Below are positions 5,758-7,712 of a stretch of 7,712 bases of DNA, in pieces. Location: NCBI GenBank assembly GCA_007132315.1, contig SLOW01000009.1, positions 1-7,712 on the forward strand, in the 5' to 3' direction. The stretch comes from Opitutales bacterium (GTDB lineage: Bacteria; Verrucomicrobiota; Verrucomicrobiia; Opitutales; T3Sed10-336). Under the pieces are notes generated by a model. It saw only the letters and a list, made by a program, of their open reading frames with translations. It had not been told where the DNA came from and ran no database searches. The position numbers were made by a program, and so were the translations under genes. Each line of letters opens with the position of its first letter. The first letter of the stretch is position 1.

Positions 5758-5774
5758 GGCAATCACCGATTGCC
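5758..5774. repeat. perfect inverted repeat between the divergent promoters (operator candidate)
   Basis: GGCAATC-ACC-GATTGCC has two 7-bp arms around a 3-bp centre. It lies 15 bp from the phhB -35 and 13 bp from the uppS -35. A second pairing, ATCGG (5755-5759) with CCGAT (5766-5770), overlaps it, and ATCGG is directly repeated at 5750-5754. A dimeric regulator bound here could touch both promoters. No T-run follows, so it is not a terminator. Confidence 0.5.
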
Positions 5775-5787
5775 TTCCCCTAAACCA

Positions 5788-5816
5788 TTGACCCGGCAGC
5801 GGCGCTTCCGTATAAG
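5788..5816 (+). promoter_or_regulatory. sigma70-type promoter of the uppS-cdsA-dxr operon
   Basis: The -35 TTGACC (5788-5793, 5 of 6), a spacer of exactly 17 bp and -10 TATAAG (5811-5816, 5 of 6) make this the best promoter in the window. The start would be near 5823, leaving about 13 nt of leader with a short CGGA 6-7 nt from the ATG at 5836. It rules out the upstream TTG at 5770 as the start of uppS, since that codon would not be transcribed from here. Confidence 0.75.
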
Positions 5817-5835
5817 CGACCTTTTCGGACATGTC

Positions 5836-6600
5836 ATGAAGCATTCATCAGGCCAGGAACCGCGCCACATCGCCATCATCATGGACGGCAACGGACGCTG
5901 GGCCCGGCGCCGCGGGTTGCCGCGGATCGAGGGCCACCGGCGGGGTATTGAAGCCGCCCGGCAGGTTGTGCGCGCGGCCGGAGACACGGAACTGCGCTAC
6001 CTGACCCTGTTCGCCTTTTCTGTGGAGAACTGGCAACGGCCGCGGGACGAAGTCAACGCGTTGATGGATCTCCTGCACCATTTTCTGCGCGAGGAACGTC
6101 GCTACCTTCTGGAAAACCGGATCCGCCTGCGCTGCATCGGCCGAATCGAAGATCTTCCCGAGCGCGTCAACACACAAATCCGGGACATCATCGAGGAAAC
6201 CTCGACCTTCGAAGGACGAACCCTTGTGATCGCTCTGAATTACGGGGCCCGGACCGAAGTCCTCGACGCGGTACGCAGTTATTGCCGGGCCGTGACGGAA
6301 GGCGAAGAGGACCTCGATCAATGCGGGTGGGAGCAGTTCTCGCGTCACCTTTACACCGGCGCGGACATCCCCGATCCGGACCTCATCCTACGGACTTCCG
6401 GCGAGAGCCGGTTGAGTAATTTTCTTCTTCTGCAGTCCGCCTATTCGGAAATCTATTTTTCACCGGTGCTCTGGCCCGACTTCAATCGCGAAGAGTTCAT
6501 GCAGGCCATTCAGTATTATAAACAGCGCGAACGACGCTTCGGAAAGACCGGCGATCAGGTGTGCCCGGCCGTTCCCGAAACCGCCCAGTCCCTGACGTGA
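5836..6600 (+). CDS. uppS: Isoprenyl transferase (undecaprenyl diphosphate synthase)
   Basis: This cis-prenyltransferase adds isopentenyl diphosphate units to farnesyl diphosphate to make the C55 lipid carrier for peptidoglycan and other surface polymers; it is cytoplasmic and membrane-associated. All family motifs are present: HIAIIMDGNGRWA (11-23) with catalytic Asp17, GHRRG (33-37), FSVENWQRP (61-69), LNYGARTE (134-141), and DLILRTSGESRLSNFLLLQ (182-200), followed by SEIYF with Glu205. The 254-residue length is normal. The last 15-20 residues (from about 237) are a variable Pro/Thr-rich tail. The ATG at 5836 is preferred over the in-frame TTG at 5770 because it lies directly before the conserved core and downstream of a strong promoter at 5788-5816. 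It is first in the uppS-cdsA-dxr operon, and its TGA overlaps the cdsA start. The usual upstream neighbours in many bacteria (rpsB-tsf-pyrH-frr) are absent; phhB is divergent instead. Confidence 0.95.
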   Translation: MKHSSGQEPRHIAIIMDGNGRWARRRGLPRIEGHRRGIEAARQVVRAAGDTELRYLTLFAFSVENWQRPRDEVNALMDLLHHFLREERRYLLENRIRLRCIGRIEDLPERVNTQIRDIIEETSTFEGRTLVIALNYGARTEVLDAVRSYCRAVTEGEEDLDQCGWEQFSRHLYTGADIPDPDLILRTSGESRLSNFLLLQSAYSEIYFSPVLWPDFNREEFMQAIQYYKQRERRFGKTGDQVCPAVPETAQSLT

Positions 6601-7433
6601 TTCGCCGTACCCTGACCACGCTCATCCTCCTGTTGTCACTCGGAGGCATCCTTTACCTGTTCGGCGTGCACGCCGGGATCTGGCTGATCGCCCTGCTGGC
6701 CTTGGCCAGCCAGCACGAACTCCACCGCATGCTCACGACGAACGGGTGGCGAGCGCCGGAAGGCATCGCGCTGGCTTCCGGCGCGGCTGTTCTCCTCGGA
6801 CCCTTTTACCTGGCACCTGCCGGGCTCGACCCCGCGATGACCGGTCTCGGCCTGCTGGGAATCGGCATTGTTCTAATAACCCTCGCCTCCCTGCGGCGTC
6901 CGGCTCCGCAACGGATGTCATCTCTGGCGGCGGGAACGCTGGGGTTGGGCCTGATCGCCTTTCCCCTGCACTTCTTCCCACAGATCGTCCTCATGGCCGA
7001 AATCCCCGTCGAGGGACTGCTTCTCGCGGTCTGGGTGATCCTGACGGTGAAAGCGACCGACATCGGCGCCTACCTGGCCGGTACATTGTTGGGCCGGCAC
7101 AAACTCGCGCCCGAGTTGAGCCCCGGAAAAACCCGGGAAGGCGCCGCGGGGGGGCTGTTCGCCTCGATTCTAGTGGCGGGCGCGTTCGCTCTGATTCTGG
7201 CGGACCACCTGCCGGAAAATTTTTCACCTGTTGCGGCCGCGGCGCTGGCGGCGCCCATCGCGCTGGTTTCGATTCCCTCGGACCTGCTCGAATCCGCGTT
7301 CAAGCGCGAAGCCGGAATCAAAGACTCGGGCAAGACCATCCCCGGCATTGGAGGCGCCTACGACCTTTCAGACAGCCTGGTCTTGAGCGCCCCTGTCGCC
7401 TACATTCTTCTCGCCCTGGTTATCTTCTCCTGA
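6597..7433 (+). CDS. cdsA: Phosphatidate cytidylyltransferase (CDP-diglyceride synthase)
   Basis: This integral inner-membrane enzyme makes CDP-diacylglycerol from CTP and phosphatidic acid, the branch point to phosphatidylethanolamine, phosphatidylglycerol and cardiolipin. The 278-residue product has about seven to eight hydrophobic segments (roughly 5-38, 58-73, 82-98, 109-132, 138-152, 186-202, 211-227, 259-277). Conserved sites are KATDIGAY with Asp155, SPGKTREG (175-182) and the C-terminal CDS signature starting SAFKREAGIKDSG (233-245). That signature diverges from the textbook form: IPGIGGAYDLSDS lacks the usual His before GG and the Arg after the Asp, though both Asp remain. From memory this variant occurs in Verrucomicrobiota-type CdsA. 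GTG 6597 is chosen because it overlaps the uppS TGA as GTGA, a common coupling arrangement, and starts just before the first membrane segment. GTG 6561 would add 12 non-hydrophobic residues. Confidence 0.9.
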   Translation: MIRRTLTTLILLLSLGGILYLFGVHAGIWLIALLALASQHELHRMLTTNGWRAPEGIALASGAAVLLGPFYLAPAGLDPAMTGLGLLGIGIVLITLASLRRPAPQRMSSLAAGTLGLGLIAFPLHFFPQIVLMAEIPVEGLLLAVWVILTVKATDIGAYLAGTLLGRHKLAPELSPGKTREGAAGGLFASILVAGAFALILADHLPENFSPVAAAALAAPIALVSIPSDLLESAFKREAGIKDSGKTIPGIGGAYDLSDSLVLSAPVAYILLALVIFS

Positions 7434-7434
7434 C

Positions 7435-7712
7435 ATGTCGGATTGCAAGAAAGTGGTTCTGCTCGGCGCCACCGGCTCCATCGGCCGGAGCACGCTGGAA
7501 GTCATCCGGCACGCCGGCGACGAACTCGAACTCTTTGGGATTGGCGGCCACACCCGCTGCAGGGTATTGGCCGACATCGCCCGGGAATTCGGCACCAGGT
7601 GGGTCGCGATCGCCGACGAGGCGGCCTGCAAACGGGCGCGTGAATACTCCCTGTTCGCCCCCGAAACGACCGTTCTCGGCGGCCCGGAGGGAACGCTCGA
7701 ACTCGCCACCCG
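7435..7712 (+). CDS. dxr: 1-deoxy-D-xylulose-5-phosphate reductoisomerase, N-terminal part (cut by the right edge)
   Basis: The enzyme converts DXP to MEP with NADPH and a divalent metal, the first committed step of the MEP isoprenoid pathway, in the cytoplasm. Only the first 92 codons are present. They begin MSDCKKVVLL and continue with GATGSIGRSTLEVI (11-24), the NADPH-binding Rossmann loop that is almost diagnostic of Dxr. IGGHTRCRVLADIAREF follows, in the region that usually reads like ALSA..N...L..Q..EF. The His-Thr in place of the common A-x-N is unusual but close to the alternatives seen. The catalytic and metal-binding domain (about residues 150-390) lies beyond the window. The ATG at 7435 starts 1 nt after the cdsA stop, with no Shine-Dalgarno, so it is probably translated by coupling. 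It supplies precursors for UppS, encoded two genes upstream. Confidence 0.92.
   Translation, partial: MSDCKKVVLLGATGSIGRSTLEVIRHAGDELELFGIGGHTRCRVLADIAREFGTRWVAIADEAACKRAREYSLFAPETTVLGGPEGTLELAT

Noticed and set aside
5770..5835. TTG start giving uppS a 22-residue N-terminal extension
   Set aside because: The -35 and -10 boxes of the likely uppS promoter lie inside this stretch, and the extension has no counterpart in the UppS family.
5848..6348. Minus-strand frame of 166 codons within uppS
   Set aside because: It is antisense to the strongly conserved uppS core, with no promoter, Shine-Dalgarno or domain of its own.
1..7712. CRISPR array, toxin-antitoxin pair, defence island or complete mobile element
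   Set aside because: No spaced repeats, no terminal inverted repeats with target-site duplications and no known defence domains were seen. The nuclease-like DUF2726 gene alone is not evidence of a defence system.

Overview
The window is a 7.7 kb piece of a GC-rich Gram-negative bacterial chromosome made mostly of housekeeping genes. A porin with a signal peptide and a terminal Phe shows an outer membrane. The uppS-cdsA-dxr cluster shows undecaprenyl-phosphate, phospholipid and MEP-pathway isoprenoid synthesis. The CdsA C-terminal signature reads IPGIGG..DLSDS instead of the common PGHGG..DR.D. From memory this form resembles Verrucomicrobiota/PVC-type proteins, so a verrucomicrobial (possibly Opitutae-like) source is my best guess. 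It is an inference, not a demonstrated placement.

Layout. Positions 1-179 are a lower-GC divergent spacer. It carries a good promoter, a Shine-Dalgarno and the first 16 codons of a minus-strand gene that runs off the left edge. On the plus strand follow a TrpB2-type tryptophan synthase beta (180-1535), a membrane-anchored DUF2726 nuclease-fold protein (1653-2219), an O/P-type porin with a potentially structured leader (2339-3613), and a TIM-barrel protein of unknown substrate (3668-4696). Two minus-strand genes converge on the last one: an MTAP-family phosphorylase (4699-5385), preceded in its operon by pterin-4a-carbinolamine dehydratase (5420-5707). A 128-bp divergent control region (5708-5835) then separates phhB from the plus-strand operon uppS-cdsA-dxr (5836 to the right edge; dxr is incomplete).

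How the genes work together. Dxr starts the MEP route to IPP/DMAPP, UppS extends these C5 units to the C55 lipid carrier of the cell wall, and CdsA makes CDP-diacylglycerol. The overlap or 1-nt spacing of the three genes fits co-transcription and translational coupling. The left-hand plus-strand genes look functionally unrelated to each other.

I found no CRISPR array, rRNA or tRNA gene, complete mobile element, or convincing novel multi-gene system. The most interesting points are regulatory. The 5708-5835 region has two back-to-back sigma70-type promoters, both with 17-bp spacers, and a perfect inverted repeat between them. The predicted phhB transcript start falls on the A of its ATG, so the message would be leaderless. 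The phosphorylase carries residues that point to 6-oxopurine rather than adenine substrates. The truncated left-edge gene may be the start of an IS200-like/RAYT transposase.
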